Shown in pieces: positions 11,144-21,960 of a stretch of DNA of 64,000 bases. Both the position numbers and the translations under genes were made by a program. The notes below the pieces were generated by a model that saw only the letters and a list, made by a program, of their open reading frames with translations, made no database searches and had not been told where the DNA came from. How positions within the stretch are numbered: position 1 is the stretch's first letter; the number at the start of each line of letters is the position of its first letter. The stretch covers positions 130,599,518 through 130,663,517 of the forward strand of contig NC_092038.1 of the NCBI RefSeq assembly GCF_003086295.3. Direction: 5' to 3'. Source of the DNA: Arachis hypogaea (taxonomy: Eukaryota > Streptophyta > Magnoliopsida > Fabales > Fabaceae).

Positions 11144-12244
11144 GTGCCTCTGCTTGAGTTCGATCTTTCCGTGAGATCATGCTTTTCAGAGCTTTGATCT
11201 CTTTGGAAGTCGTGCTCAAGCATCTGTCTGGCTTGTTTCTTCATTGCTTTGCAATCTTTGCAGATTTTCTAGAGGTTTGGTACTTCACAGCCCAACCTCT
11301 TTTAAGTGGTAGTGTGGGTTTTCTACCCTTGCATTCTGGATCACGCCTTGCTTTAAGTTTGTGTTGACAACCCTCTGCTTTGGCGAAGTTATCCTTGCGG
11401 CTTGATATCCGGGCTTTTAGTGACTTGTCCAATGACTTTTTAGTGTTCTTTATATAGAACCTTTTTTAGTCTCGGATGACGTTCGTAGCCCTGTTTGAGA
11501 TTGTGCCTTCTCTAAGTGGAGTTGTATCCCTTTTGGCTAAGCACATTTGATCCTTAAGTTGTTTTCCAACCTTTTGGCTTGTTCTTTGTTGAAGTCATAC
11601 TTGCGCCTCTTCTTTAGCTAACATCGACCTGTATGACTTTGCCCTTGCTTGAGTTCGGACTTTTCCATGAGATCGTGCTTTCAGAGTTTCGATCTCTTTT
11701 GGGGAAGTCGTGCTCAAGCATCCTGACTTTGGTCGATCTTGAGTAGTTTCTCCTTGTGCGAGTCTGGTATTGCCCTTTTTAGTTTGTTGAGAGGGCTTTT
11801 CAGCCTTTCTTCCGACTTGTTTGTCTTCACTGCTCAGGCTTTTTAGTTATAATCCAACAACTTTTTAGGTAGTGCGGGGAACCTTTTTATAGTTTGTTTG
11901 GATTACTTTTTAGCTCCGTCTTTGAGACCGTGCTTTTCGCTTTTTAAGTAGTGTCTTTTTTCAAGACTTCGTACTTTTCAGCGAAGCACTTCTGGCGTTG
12001 GTCTTTTGACCTTTCCTTGGCCTTTGTAAGATGTTTATAGAGTGTTGGTACTTTGCTGTCCAACCTCTTTTAGATCTTTTTTAGTCCGTCTTCTGTTTAG
12101 GCGGGATGACCTTTGGGGCTAACTTGTCCGACAACTTTTTAGTGTTCTTGGTAGAACCTTTTTAGTTGGTCTGAACAATTTTGATAACCTTGTTGTGAAG
12201 TCGTGGCTTTTGGGCGGAGCTATGTCCTTTTTTGCGCACATTTT

Positions 12245-12410
12245 TTGTTGGTCCGACTTCTCCTTGTCGATCCTTCTTTAGCTTTTGTTGGTCCGACTTC
12301 TTCTTGTTGGTCCAAGTTGTAGCCTTCGTTGGTCCGACTTCTTCTCGTTGGTCCAATCTGTAGCCTTCGTTGGTCCGACTTATTCTCGTCGGTCCAATCT
12401 GTAGCTTTAA
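12245..12410. repeat. Tandem repeat, ~41-bp unit, in element B 3' region
   Basis: Four successive starts of GTTGGTCCGACTT at 12247, 12287, 12328 and 12369 give a period of 40-41 bp. It lies in the untranslated 3' region of element B, next to the longer 107-bp array. Confidence 0.85.
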
Positions 12411-12419
12411 TTGGCTCGG

Positions 12420-13130
12420 GCCGACTTCTTCATGTTGGCCTCTTCTAAGTTATCTTTTAGTAATCCATTTTTAGTTGGACCTTGCCAGGTCTCTTTTTAT
12501 GGATTACTTTTTATAACCTTGTAGCTTTGTCAGGCCGACTTAATCATGTCGGTCCCTTCTAAGTTATTTCTAGTAATCCTCTTTTTTGGACCTTTGTCAG
12601 GTCTCTTTCAGGGATTACTTTTTATAACTTTTTGTTATGGGCCGACCTCATCATGTCGGGCCCTTCTAAGTTATTTCTAGCAATCCTCTTTTTTGGACCT
12701 TTGTCAGGTCTCTTTCAGGGATTACTTTTTATAACTTTTTTGTTATGGCCCGACCTCATCATGTCGGGCCCTTCTAAGTTATTTCTAGCAATCCTCTTTT
12801 TTGGACCTTTGTCAGGTCTCTTTCAGGGAGATTACTTTTTATAAGTTTTTGTTATGGGCCGACCTCATCATGTCGGGCCCTTCTAAGTTATTTCTAGCAA
12901 TCCTCTTTTTTGGACTTTTGTCAGGTCTCTTTCAGGGATTACTTTTCATAACTTTTTGTTATGGGCCGACCTCATCATGTCGGGCCCTTCTAAGTTATTG
13001 TAATCCTCTTTTATAGGGCTGGCCAGACCTCTTTCCAGGGATTTACTTATAACTTTGGTTATTGACTAGACCGACTTCTTAGTGTCGGCCGGTCTTTAAG
13101 TTATTATTTAGCAATCCATTTTATTAAAAT
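12420..13130. repeat. Tandem array, ~107-bp unit, in element B 3' region
   Basis: Near-identical copies of a unit containing GCCGACCTCATCATGTCGGG begin at 12534 (variant), 12641, 12748, 12858 and 12965, with weaker copies at both edges. Spacing is 107-110 bp. Each unit carries a short inverted repeat (CCGAC...GTCGG). Tat-lineage 3' regions are known to breed such arrays, some of which become satellite DNA. Confidence 0.92.
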
Positions 13131-13639
13131 CTCGTCAGGTCCTTTCTATAGATCACTTTCGATAACTTCTTGCATTATTCTGTTTTCATCTTTGCCGATT
13201 TTGTAGAAATTGGGTTTAATCCCTGTTTGGTCGACCTTTTGATGAATTAGGTTTTCATCTCCGTTGGTCTTTATCGTGATCGTGTAGTGAATTTGATTTT
13301 TACTTTCTGTCGATCTGTAGCTTTATAATCGGACGATGAATATTTCAGATTAATGCGGCTTGATTGAGTAGTGAATTTGATTTTCACTTTGTCGACCTTT
13401 GTCGTAATTGATGAATTCAGTTTTTATCATGGTCGGCGGTGCAGTTGGTTTTCACCTTGCCGACCTGTCGCTTTGAAATCGGACGATGAATTTGGTTTTC
13501 ATCCTGCCGACTTTGTCGTGATCGGGCGGTGAATTTGGTTTTCACCTTGCCGACCTGCCGTATTGGGCGTCTTGGTAGAAAACTTTTTAGGAAATCTGCA
13601 ATCTTTTAAACAATAAAATGAAGATAAGAGTGTGTACAT

Positions 13640-14165
13640 GTTAGTACTTACCCTTCTAGATCGGGCAATGTTTTTGGATCTCGGCCTGGCACCCTTTTTA
13701 GATTGCAGGCATGCCATGACCTTGGTAGCTCTTGCCCCTTGAGGTCGGATACTCTGTCGTAGCCTTTCCCCAATACTTCTGAACACTTGATATGGTTCTT
13801 TCCAGTTGGCTGCTAGTTTCCCTTTCCCTGACCGACCTGTTCCGATGTTATTTCAGAATAGGATGAGATAATTGTTGGCGAAACTTTGCTGGATTACCTT
13901 CTGATTGTATCAAGAGGCCATTTGACGATTTAACGTTTCCTCCCTAATCCGAGTAGGTCGAGTTCTTCCCTTTGGATTTAGGAGTTGACCTCTTTATTGT
14001 AGAGGATCATTCTGGGGGATCCTTCTTCGATCTCTACTGGGATCATTGCCTCCACTCCACGAGTCAATCGGAAGGGTGATTCCCCCATGGTGAAGTGTGG
14101 AGTTGTCCGATATGCCCATAGGACTTGTGGGAGCTCTTCAGCCCAAGCTCCCTTTTGATTTGAAG
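13640..14165 (-). pseudogene. Element B: integrase C-terminal part
   Basis: Minus-strand pieces follow the order of the Tat integrase end: VLWAYRTTPHFTMGESPF, VEAMIPVEIEEGSPRMILYN, GKGKLAANWKEPYQVFRSI. After that the frame slips, and the last 30 or so residues are read out of frame. Several stops occur. The catalytic core upstream is not recognisable. Read on the plus strand this stretch only gives shadow frames. Confidence 0.75.
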
Positions 14166-14769
14166 AACTTTGGTTCTTTCTATAAAAAGTTTGCGTCTTT
14201 GATCATTTGTTGTGACTTTTCTTTTGTCGTTTGCCTTTGAGGAGAATGTGTGCTTTGCTTAGGATTTGGTTGCTGTTCCTGTTTCTTTTCATCGTTGCCT
14301 GACTCTTTTTGTACAAAAGTTCTAGCTTTTGTTTTGACCTTTTGTTTGAGAGGTGTTCGGACTGTTTGGGTATAGATTGTCGGCTTCTCTTCTCTGTGTT
14401 CTTGCCCTGTTGTTACCTCCAAAGGGTGCCCCTAGACTTTCGTGTGAGTCCTGGGGTTTCTCTTTTACTGTTGTATCTGATATTTGATGTTTTGCTGTTA
14501 TTGTCCGAGTTGTTTCCTTATTTGTCCGAGTTGTTTGGTAATAACCCGATGGTTGACCTATGTCTTCTTGAAAAAATATTGCTGAGATGTCTACTAAGAT
14601 CCCGGACGCCATGTCTGATTAATTGGATTCCATAATTTTAATGCGTGTTACTGTGGTTGACCTTGAGTACTGTGTGCGACTTAGGAGGTTCCGTAGAATT
14701 TGTAGGGATAGGGATGAGGAGAAGAATTATGAGTTGGTGTCACCGAACCCTGAGGAGAGGGTTTGTTTT

Positions 14770-15370
14770 CCTTTCTTGTTGTGGTCTTGTAATGTAGCCT
14801 GGATGTGGCTTCTGTTATTGCCCCCTGGTTTGGTGTTGGCTAGTTTTGAAAATGCATCAGCTCGGGCATTCTGCTCCCGAGGTATGTGTCGGACTTCATA
14901 TTCCCCAAATTGTCCGAGCTGTTGGTGCTGGCTGATTTTGAAAGTACATCAGCTTAGGCATTCTGCTCCTGAGGTATGTGTCGGACTTCATATTCCCCGA
15001 AATGTCTGAGCTGTTTTCTATTTTTGTCCAGGGTGCCCCGAATTGTCCAAGCTGTTCTCTGGTTTTGTCCAGGGTCCCCTGAATTACCCGAGGTATTTTT
15101 TCATGGTGGAATCCTCAGCTTGGTTGCTCCCTTCTATTTGTGAGGTGACTATTTGTGAACCACTGAACACGGTAAGCTCCTACCTTCTTAGCTAGTCTTA
15201 AACCAGCCAGTAGTGCCTCGTATTCAGCTTGGTTATTTAGCTTGATTTGGCTTCCCTGATCACTTTCTATAATTACACATGCACCACTCCCAGTTTTGTT
15301 TGAGGAGTCGTCCATGTAGAGATTCCATTTTGTAGGAGTTCCCAGGGTGTTAGTGTACTCTGTAATGAAG
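14770..15370 (-). pseudogene. Element B: archaeal-type RNase H domain
   Basis: The domain starts near 15330 with WNLYMDDSSNKTGSGACVII, continues NNQAEYEALLAGLRLAKKVG and a frame-shifted SQIVTSQIEGSNQ, and ends near 14770 with YEVRHIPREQNARADAFSKL. This second RNase H (aRNH), next to the ordinary retroviral-type one, is the hallmark of Tat/Ogre elements. An internal duplication of ~91 bp (14845-14935 and 14936-15020) splits the end of the domain. Confidence 0.8.
14845..15030. repeat. Tandem duplication, ~91-bp unit
   Basis: Two adjacent copies both run from TTTGAAARTRCATCAGCT through GTGTCGGACTTCATATTCCC, at 14845 and 14936. It falls within the RNase H coding part of element B and must post-date loss of function. 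Confidence 0.8.
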
Positions 15371-15411
15371 TCGGTCTGATACTATGATTTGATGGCTGTC
15401 CGAGCTTCATG

Positions 15412-15754
15412 TCAAAGATCGAATTTGGATAACTCGATTGCCCACTGTAGGATTCTTCCAGCTAAGTCTGTTTTCTGTAGGATGCCTTTTATGGGCTGGT
15501 TGGTCCGAACTCTAATAGTGTGAGCTTGAAAATATGGACGGAGTTGTCGCGAAGAGAGTATGAGGGCGTAGGCGAACTTTTCTATCTTTTGATAGTTTAG
15601 TTCGGCCCCTTGTAGAGCCTTGATGATGAAGTAGACGGGTTGTTCCCCACTTTTGTCTTTTCTAACTAGTGATGAGGCTATTGCCCGACTTCCCACTACG
15701 AGGTATAATATGAGCTTTTCACTTTCCCTTGGTCGGGTAAGAATGGGTGGTTGC
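15412..15754 (-). pseudogene. Element B: RT-linked RNase H domain
   Basis: Open on the minus strand from the solo-LTR junction down to 15412. It reads PPILTRPRESEKLILYLVVG, then KALQGAELNYQKIEKFAYAL, RQLRPYFQAHTIRVRTNQPI and LQWAIELSKFDL, the standard Ty3/gypsy RNase H just after reverse transcriptase. The few codons before PPIL (LLKFQRFLGQ) lie on the other side of the inserted LTR, at about 17209-17260. The RT fingers and palm are missing. Confidence 0.85.
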
Positions 15755-17208
15755 TGACAAACCCCAATTTGACGGTTAATTTTGTATTGAGTTTAGAGTG
15801 TTTTGATAACCTTTTGTCACATTTAGCCTATGAATTAGCATGGTTTTGTTATCTCTCCCATATTCGTGCTTAAGTGTAAAAACATGCTTTTTAAGCCTTA
15901 TTTTGATGAATTCTAGTTTCTCTTTGATTCCATAAGATGCCTTGATGTGTTTGCTAGTAATTACATGATTGAAATGGGCTAGGCATGGATCAGCAGAAGC
16001 AAGGAAGGAAGCATACAAGTGGAGAGAAGCATAAAAAATCAAAGAAGCAAAGTCAGCCATGCACGCGCACGCGCACAAGGCGCTCGCGCGCACATTGCGA
16101 AACAGGCCAAGGACGCGCACGCGTACCGTGCACGCACGCGCCGATGATGGCACATGACCTCACTAATGCAACACGTGCCTAGCGATTTGAGAGGGTTTCT
16201 GAACCCATTTTGGCGCCAAATGCTAAGGAAGAGGGAATCAACTAGGCAATAATACATACTCACTAGGATTAGTTTAGAGTTAGTTTTCTAGAGAGGGAAG
16301 CTCTCACTTCTCTCTAGAATTAGGATTAGGTTTAGGTTAATCTCTCTTCTTGGATCTAGGTTTAATTCATGCTTTGATTCAATTTTCCTCTATCAATTCT
16401 TAATCTTCTCATCTCTCTCTTTCTAGTTATGTGCTTTCATAATTGTAATTCTTCATTTTGTTTTGGATAGATTGTTGTTCCTTTGTTTCCTTTCAATAAT
16501 GCAATTTGAGGTAATTCATGATAATTGTGATTTCCTTGATTGTTGTCGATTAATTCTTTGCAATAATTGTTGTTAGATTCTATTCTTGTTATGAATTTAC
16601 TACGCTTTTCTTATATGCCTTCCAAGTGTTTGATGAAATGCTTGGTTGGATTTTAGTGTAGGTTTTGTTCCTCTTGGCCTAGGTAGAGTAGTTAGTAACT
16701 CTTGAGTCGTCTAATTCCTTTGTTGATTGATAATTGGAGAGATTCCTAATTGGTTTGGAGTGCACTAAAGCTAGTCTTTCCTTGGGAGTTGGCTAGGACT
16801 TGTGGCTCAAGTCAATTCATCCACTTGACTTTCCTTTATTTAGTAAGGGTTAACTAAGTGGTAGCAATGAACAATTCTCATCACAATTGAGAAGGATAAC
16901 TAGGATAGGACTTCTAGTTCTCACACCTTGCCAAGAGCCTTTTATAGTTGTTAGTTTACTTTCTTGCCATTTATCTTTCATGCCTCTTATCAAAACCCCA
17001 AAATAACTCACAACCAATAACAAAACACTTTATTGTAATTCCTAGGGAGAACGACCCGAGGTTTGAATACTTCGGTTTATAAATTTTAGGGGTTTGTACT
17101 AGTGACAAACAACTTTCTGTATGAAAGGATTATTGTTTGGTTTAGAAACTATACTTTACAACGAGATTTCATTAGTGAAATTCTAAACCGTCAAAAATCC
17201 ATTCATCA
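15755..17208. mobile_element. Solo LTR, family 2 (TSD GTTGC), nested in element B pol
   Basis: A 1,454-bp unit starting TGACAAACCCCAATTTGACG and ending AATCCATTCATCA, flanked by a perfect 5-bp duplication GTTGC (15750-15754 and 17209-17213). It is non-coding, with a CG-dense block at ~16055-16145. The TGAYAAACCCC start resembles LTRs of a large Ty3/gypsy group common in legumes, but I cannot assign the family. With no second LTR or internal region, it is a solo LTR. Confidence 0.9.
16055..16145. repeat. CG-dense module in solo LTR, family 2
   Basis: Dense CGCG, CACGCG and CGCACGCG motifs, ending in GCACGCACGCGCCG. Same style as the blocks at 7645-7775 and 22315-22460, although the host LTRs are otherwise unrelated. 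Confidence 0.75.
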
Positions 17209-17334
17209 GTTGCCCCAAGAATCTTTGAAATTTCAGAAGGCTTGTTTGCACCCCGTTGTCCTATTCAAACCTCTCTCCCTTCCTTAATATACCTCTTTGA
17301 GGTGTCCTTTCCGAGATGATTTAGAGATCCCTCC

Positions 17335-17589
17335 TCATGCGAATCCTCCATTTATCATATGAACATGTCTCTCAGGGGTGTGAGGTGGAAACTCGTCCGA
17401 CCTCTTCGGTGTGGGGTGGACGTTCAACTTGTCCGACCTCTTTGGTGTGAGGTGGACGTTCAACTCGTCTGACCTCTTTGGTGTGAGGTGGACCTTCAAC
17501 TCGTCCGACCTCTTTGCATATCTCTTGGTAGACATCCACAAGAGACATCCTAAGAGGGGTGTAATTGTGGTATTTTCTAGGCTTCTCAC
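17335..17589 (-). pseudogene. Element B: gag-protease junction with 36-bp repeats
   Basis: The open minus frame contains four 12-residue repeats (KRSDELNVHLTP and variants) from a 36-bp tandem repeat at ~17388-17515, then PERHVHMINGGFA, the conserved piece that precedes protease in Tat elements. A following stretch resembles the SRKRHLKE motif in broken frame. The protease active site was not found. Confidence 0.65.
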
Positions 17590-17639
17590 CGGGTTGATCT
17601 TCTTTTTTCTTGGACTCTTTATCCTTGTCCCTTGGGGGG

Positions 17640-18515
17640 TTAGGAGAATCCAGTTTTTGAGCTGTCTCCCAATCGGGAGTTCTTCTCCATATTGATATAT
17701 TTTTCTACCCTTTCTTGAACCTCGTTTAGAGATGTTGGGTACTTCTTGGATATTGAGTGGCTAAAAGGCCCTTCTCGTAAGCCATTAAAGAGGCCCATGA
17801 TGGCCACTTCTGTGGGTAGACTTTGTATGTCTAGACATGCCTTGTTGAATCTTTCCATGTAGCTGTGGGGACTTTTCCGATCTCCTTGTTTGACTCCTAG
17901 TAAACTTGGGGCGTGCTTGGTTTTGTCCTTTTGGATAGAAAATCTGGATAGAAACTTTTTGGCTAGGTTGTCGAAGCTTGAGATGGACCTGGTAGATTGT
18001 CAAACCACTTAATCACCATTTTTGTTAAGGTAGTCGGGAAGGCTTTGCAGCAGACTACGTCTTGAGGCGTCAGTGAGGTACATCCGACTCCTGAAATTAC
18101 TGAGGTGATGGCTGGGATCTGCTGTGCCATCATATAAGGTCATATCCGGGAGTTTAAAGTCCTTTGGGATTTTGGTCTTCATGATATCCTTGGTGAATGG
18201 ATCTTGGTCCATGCGGGAGCTATCCTCATGAGAGGATCGATTGGCTTTGGTCTTGAGATCTGCTTCGAGTTTTAGGAGTTTGTCCTCCAATTTCTGGCGT
18301 CGCCTTATTTCCCTTTGTAGGTCTTTCTCAGCCTTTCGTTGATGTAGAGCTTCTTTTTCAAGTTGTTTCAAATGGTCTTGAAGCACTTCCATGGCTCCCG
18401 TGTTTGGAGAATTCTTTTCGTTGTTGAGTTGAGGAGTATCCTTTGGTGTATTGTCCGCATTTTTGTGCGGCATTTTATCCTCTAAGTCGTGGTTGTTGTC
18501 ATAGTCGTCCGCCAT
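17640..18515 (-). pseudogene. Element B: gag polyprotein
   Basis: Starts at ATG 18515 (MADDYDNNHD), 24 bases inside the primer site. A charged coiled-coil segment (HLKQLEKEALHQRKAEKDLQ) is followed by TKIPKDFKLPDMTLYDGTAD, the start of the Ty3/gypsy capsid domain. A frameshift near 18050 moves the rest to another frame (MERFNKACLDIQ, then RVEKYINMEKNSRLGD). Gag forms the retrotransposon particle. Without the frameshift the order and length would be typical. The open frame also runs upstream through the primer site into the LTR, as far as 18773. Confidence 0.85.
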
Positions 18516-18538
18516 GGTGATGGGATGACTTCCAGGTT

Positions 18539-18555
18539 CCCCGGCAACGGTGCCA
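18539..18555 (-). promoter_or_regulatory. Primer-binding site of element B (tRNA-Asp type)
   Basis: On the minus strand TGGCACCGTTGCCGGGG follows the LTR end by one base. It is complementary to the 3' end of plant tRNA-Asp except for one G-to-A change at a CpG. It fixes the orientation of element B. Confidence 0.85.
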
Positions 18556-18556
18556 A

Positions 18557-19201
18557 TGTTCCGAGGGTTACCTAAAACTGTAGGTCGATCTCGGACGAGA
18601 TCTTCTGTACTGGTCGGAGCTGTTGTGTTCGACTTGATGATGGTGGCCAGAGCCGTCGTGTCTGACTTGTTGGTTCTGGTGGCCGGAATTGTCGTGTCTG
18701 ACCTGTTGGTTTTGGTAGCCGGAGCTGTCGTGTCCGACTTGTTGGACTGGCAATGCTGCTGATCCTTTGTCACCGGTGGGTGGTGGTACTTACAAGGGAC
18801 TCCGATGCTTAAGTTAGCAATGGTATTAAGCAGGTTTTTAGTAGAATCAGAGTATGAGTTATACCTGGGTGCTCCAGTGTATTTATAATGGTGTGGAATG
18901 ACCTTTCTGGAGATAAGATAGTTATCTTATCTTATCTAATCTTATTTTATCTTTGAGTGAGGTCATCTTATCTTCAAGGGAACTGCCTTTATCTTTTCTG
19001 GGCTTTAGCTGCCTTTAGATTGGGCTGTGTTCCTTCGTTTGGGCCTACTTGGGCCTCTGTGGCATTTTGTCCGAGCTCTTTGTGAAGAGGTCGGACATTG
19101 GCCAAGCTCTTTGAGAAGAGGTCGGATAGTCTGACCTGAAGAGGTCGGTCGGCTTGTCGCTAAACATTCTGGGTTGGACAGCTTGACCCAGGGTATGAAC
19201 A
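18557..19201 (-). repeat. 5' LTR of element B (645 bp)
   Basis: Partner of 10513-11143. It contains about four copies of a 36-bp repeat (GTCGTGTCYGACYTGTTGG...) at ~18600-18740; the other LTR has one partial unit fewer. It ends GGGTATGAACA next to the duplication ATTAG. Confidence 0.93.
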
Positions 19202-19670
19202 ATTAGTGAAAGGGCTTTTGGGTAGACGAGCTAGCCTCAGTGTTATGGTCTTACAGGACAACGCCACAGTCTTCCACTAGAGAAACGCCTTTCTAACTTA
19301 CTTACGGGGTCGATACGGTCATCCCTTTGGAAATCGAGGAACCAAGCCCAAGGCTACTCCTCGACAGTGGTACTGAAGCAATTGAAAAAGATCTAATTGA
19401 CAAAACAAAGGAGATGTCCCACTTATCAAAAGCTGTGCTAAAACAGAGGATAGATTTGTGCTACAATAGCAAAGTACTGAACAGGAACTTCTAGGAAGGT
19501 AACTTGGTGTACGCGGACCTCAGGAAAAGGTAAACGAACAACTAATTGAAAAGGCCTGTACAAAGTAAGATAAGTCCTTGGAAAAGGTGCTTGTAAGCTA
19601 GAATAGTTGGATGGGAACAATATCCCGATTATGTGGAATGTGGCAAACCTGAAGAGGTTCTACTCTTGAA
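19202..19670 (+). pseudogene. Tat element A: integrase C-terminal half
   Basis: Continues the integrase interrupted at 10512. Broken-frame pieces in order: YGHPFGNRGTK; LLLDSGTEAIEKDLIDKTKE; VLNRNF; DGNNIPIMWNVANLKRFYS near 19620-19660. Together they match the Tat integrase tail (the part after the catalytic core). Single-base indels and stops occur throughout. Confidence 0.75.
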
Positions 19671-20199
19671 AGGCAGTTTCACGACCTAACGGTTTTTCCA
19701 CACTTCTCGTTTTAATTGTTTTTCTTTTCCTTTACTATCCTTATGTTAAATACTTTGGTTTCTTTTGATTGTCCTGTTTGTACTTTTGTTCAAATGTTAA
19801 AGAGGTGTTCATTCCCCCGTAATCCCCCTCCCCCACTAGGTAATGGTAAGGGGTTTTAAGGAGACCTGCTTTTAGAAATATAAGTAATTTAGCTTATTCT
19901 GTCATACTTGTGGCTTATTATTGTTGTATGGAAATTCGGGACTAATCACCTCGGAAGCCACAACGATTGCAATTCACGGATACCCAGCACATAGCAGTTT
20001 ACGGCCTGCCGGCCAAGCAAATAATCAACAAGAACAACCGAGACATTCCATGAATGAAAACAGTAGTTTAAAAGTAAAAAGTCACAATAAAGTCGACAAA
20101 GAAATTATTTCAAAATTACAAATTCAAAGGCACCACATCGACCCAACAAAATAAATAAAAAATATAAGATCCACATTTATTACAACGGAGCTTCACTTC

Positions 20200-20482
20200 C
20201 TCGGGATGTCGACAATCTTCCCATCCTGCACCATATTGAAAGCTCCAGTCAACGAAATGTCAAAATCAAGAGCGAAGAGGGAGACCTGAGCCTTGATTCC
20301 TTCTTCAGTAGCCCTGACCACCGCTCAAGCATCCTTGACAATTTTTTTATTCTTTTTCTTTAAAGCTAAGGCATCTCGTTTGGCGGCCTCATCCGTTCTT
20401 TTGGCCTCAGAGAGCTCCTCCTCTAGCTCCTTTACCTTCGCCTCCGCGATGGTGGCTTGACCTCGGGTGGTGTTGAGGTTGT

Positions 20483-20542
<60 letters not shown>

Positions 20543-21960
20543 TCTCCTCAACTTTCTTCTCGCTCTCGGCAAGCTGGGTCTTCAGAGCTTCCTCCCAGGT
20601 TTTCAAGTCAGTAATATCTTTTTGGGCAGCCCAGAATTTCCCCTCCAAACCCTGTCCTTGCGCAAGGATGGGTTCCACCTTCCTTGTAAATGCAGAGGTC
20701 TAGAGGGGACTACGGTAAGTCCACCTCGCTTGAGCAGCCAGATCTTCCTCGCAGAAGAACTCTTCCAAACCCGGGAGAAGCTGTGATTCGATAAAATGCC
20801 CAGCATTAAAATTTTTCTCCATTATGGTGAAGGTCTTCTGGACTTAAAAGTCTTCCTTTTCTTTGGATTGGTAATGAGGACCAGATCGTGGAAGAAGTGG
20901 GTCATCAAATCAGCCATTATGGTGTTCCCAGCATCCATGGCAACTACAAAAAGTCAAGATACGTTAAGTAGCTGGGAAAATATGAAAGTTTTGAAACAAG
21001 CAAAGCAAGCATGCTAATTGTGAGAATGGAATGACAAATAAATTTAGGCTTTACTTACACATTGACGACCAGTCGGGTTAATATTTTTGGTACCAAAGAT
21101 CGCTAACAATAAGTCTGCGATCTGACGATCCTCCGGGATTAGCCAATGATAGGACACCTTTATTAAATAATCAGATCCTACGCTGAAGCTTTAATAGGTT
21201 GGGGTTTGCCTCTCGCCCTCCAAGGTAAGGCAAAAAGAGTGGTAACCCTCAGCCAACCTGACCTTGAAGTAAGTACTCTTGAACCAAAATAGAAGGAATC
21301 TTCGAAAAGTCCGAAGATCCGTCAGTTCTGTACTACTCGGAAAGACATGTAGCCCTTCTTGTGTGTGCCTTCTCGAGTAGGATTGGTGAGGAGAAAGATA
21401 TAAAGGAATGTGTTTATAGGGATCGGGAGCTCCAAATACTCACACACCATCTCGAAACAGCGGATTGCGGCCCAGCTGTTCAAGTGGAATTGGGTTTGTA
21501 CACCCATAACCAATTGTCCACCCGAGGTGGCAAACACGTTCTCGCTTTCCTGGGACGAATACATTGTGGTTTGCTTGCCTACGGTACTCCCCTAAGAACT
21601 AGCTAATAGTGGCAAGCCTAATCTGGACTGGACACTGGACAAGAATTAAATAAGATGCATCAAAAGTAGTGTGAAATGCATGCAACAGAGTCGTAACAAA
21701 AAACAAGCACAACAATCAGTGACAAAGAAAAATGAAAGGATTGCTTACCAGTAAGTGCAGGAAATAGAAGGAATAATGGAAGGACAAGTTTGGTGGGATT
21801 CATAGTAGGATGCAGAAGTTCGAATGCGTTGCAATCAGAAAGCAGAGAGAGACGAAGAGAATTCGTAGGGAAAGTGAAGAAGTTACAAAAGCGAGAGCAA
21901 AAGAATATGGAATGATAACCGTCAAGGGGAGCGCAAAAAGACAGGGGTAAAATTGACCTT
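20200..21960 (-). pseudogene. Antisense gene in Tat element A: Transposase_28-like domain plus coiled coil
   Basis: Opposite to pol. From ATG 21564 the frame reads QFHLNSWAAIRCFEMVCEYL, INTFLYIFLLTNPTREGT, KKGYMSFR, then in shifted frames VSYHWLIPEDRQIADLLLAI, matching the plant 'putative gypsy type transposon' domain (Transposase_28). After an intron-like gap (~20990-21050) come KIWLLKRGGLTVVP and a C-terminal charged coiled coil (20325-20678: WEEALKTQLAESEKKVEE, AKVKELEEELSEAKR). A GA microsatellite inside it encodes Ser-Leu repeats. A possible upstream exon lies at ~21760-21800 before a GTAAGC donor. Tat elements are known to carry such antisense genes. Frameshifts make this copy inactive, and its role is unknown. 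Confidence 0.65.
20481..20540. repeat. (GA)n microsatellite
   Basis: About 29 GA dinucleotides. It is in frame within the antisense coiled-coil region, where the minus strand gives alternating Ser-Leu. Confidence 0.95.

Larger units (their letters stand above)
10513..19201 (-). mobile_element. Complete Tat-type LTR retrotransposon B inserted in element A
   Basis: Two LTRs (10513-11143 and 18557-19201), both starting TGTTCCGAGGG and ending GGGTATGAACA, bound an 8.7-kb element. Flanks GTTAG (10508-10512) and ATTAG (19202-19206) are the target duplication with one change. A tRNA-Asp-type primer site next to the right LTR fixes the orientation as minus. In that direction come gag, a gag-protease junction, the RNase H end of RT, an archaeal-type RNase H, the integrase C-terminus, then a repeat-rich 3' region. 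Protease and most of RT are absent. A 1.45-kb solo LTR sits at 15755-17208. The second RNase H and the primer type place it in the Tat/Ogre group. Confidence 0.92.

Noticed and set aside
15985..16263. Open frames across the CG-dense LTR block
   Set aside because: Absence of stops follows from high CG content; inside a non-coding LTR.
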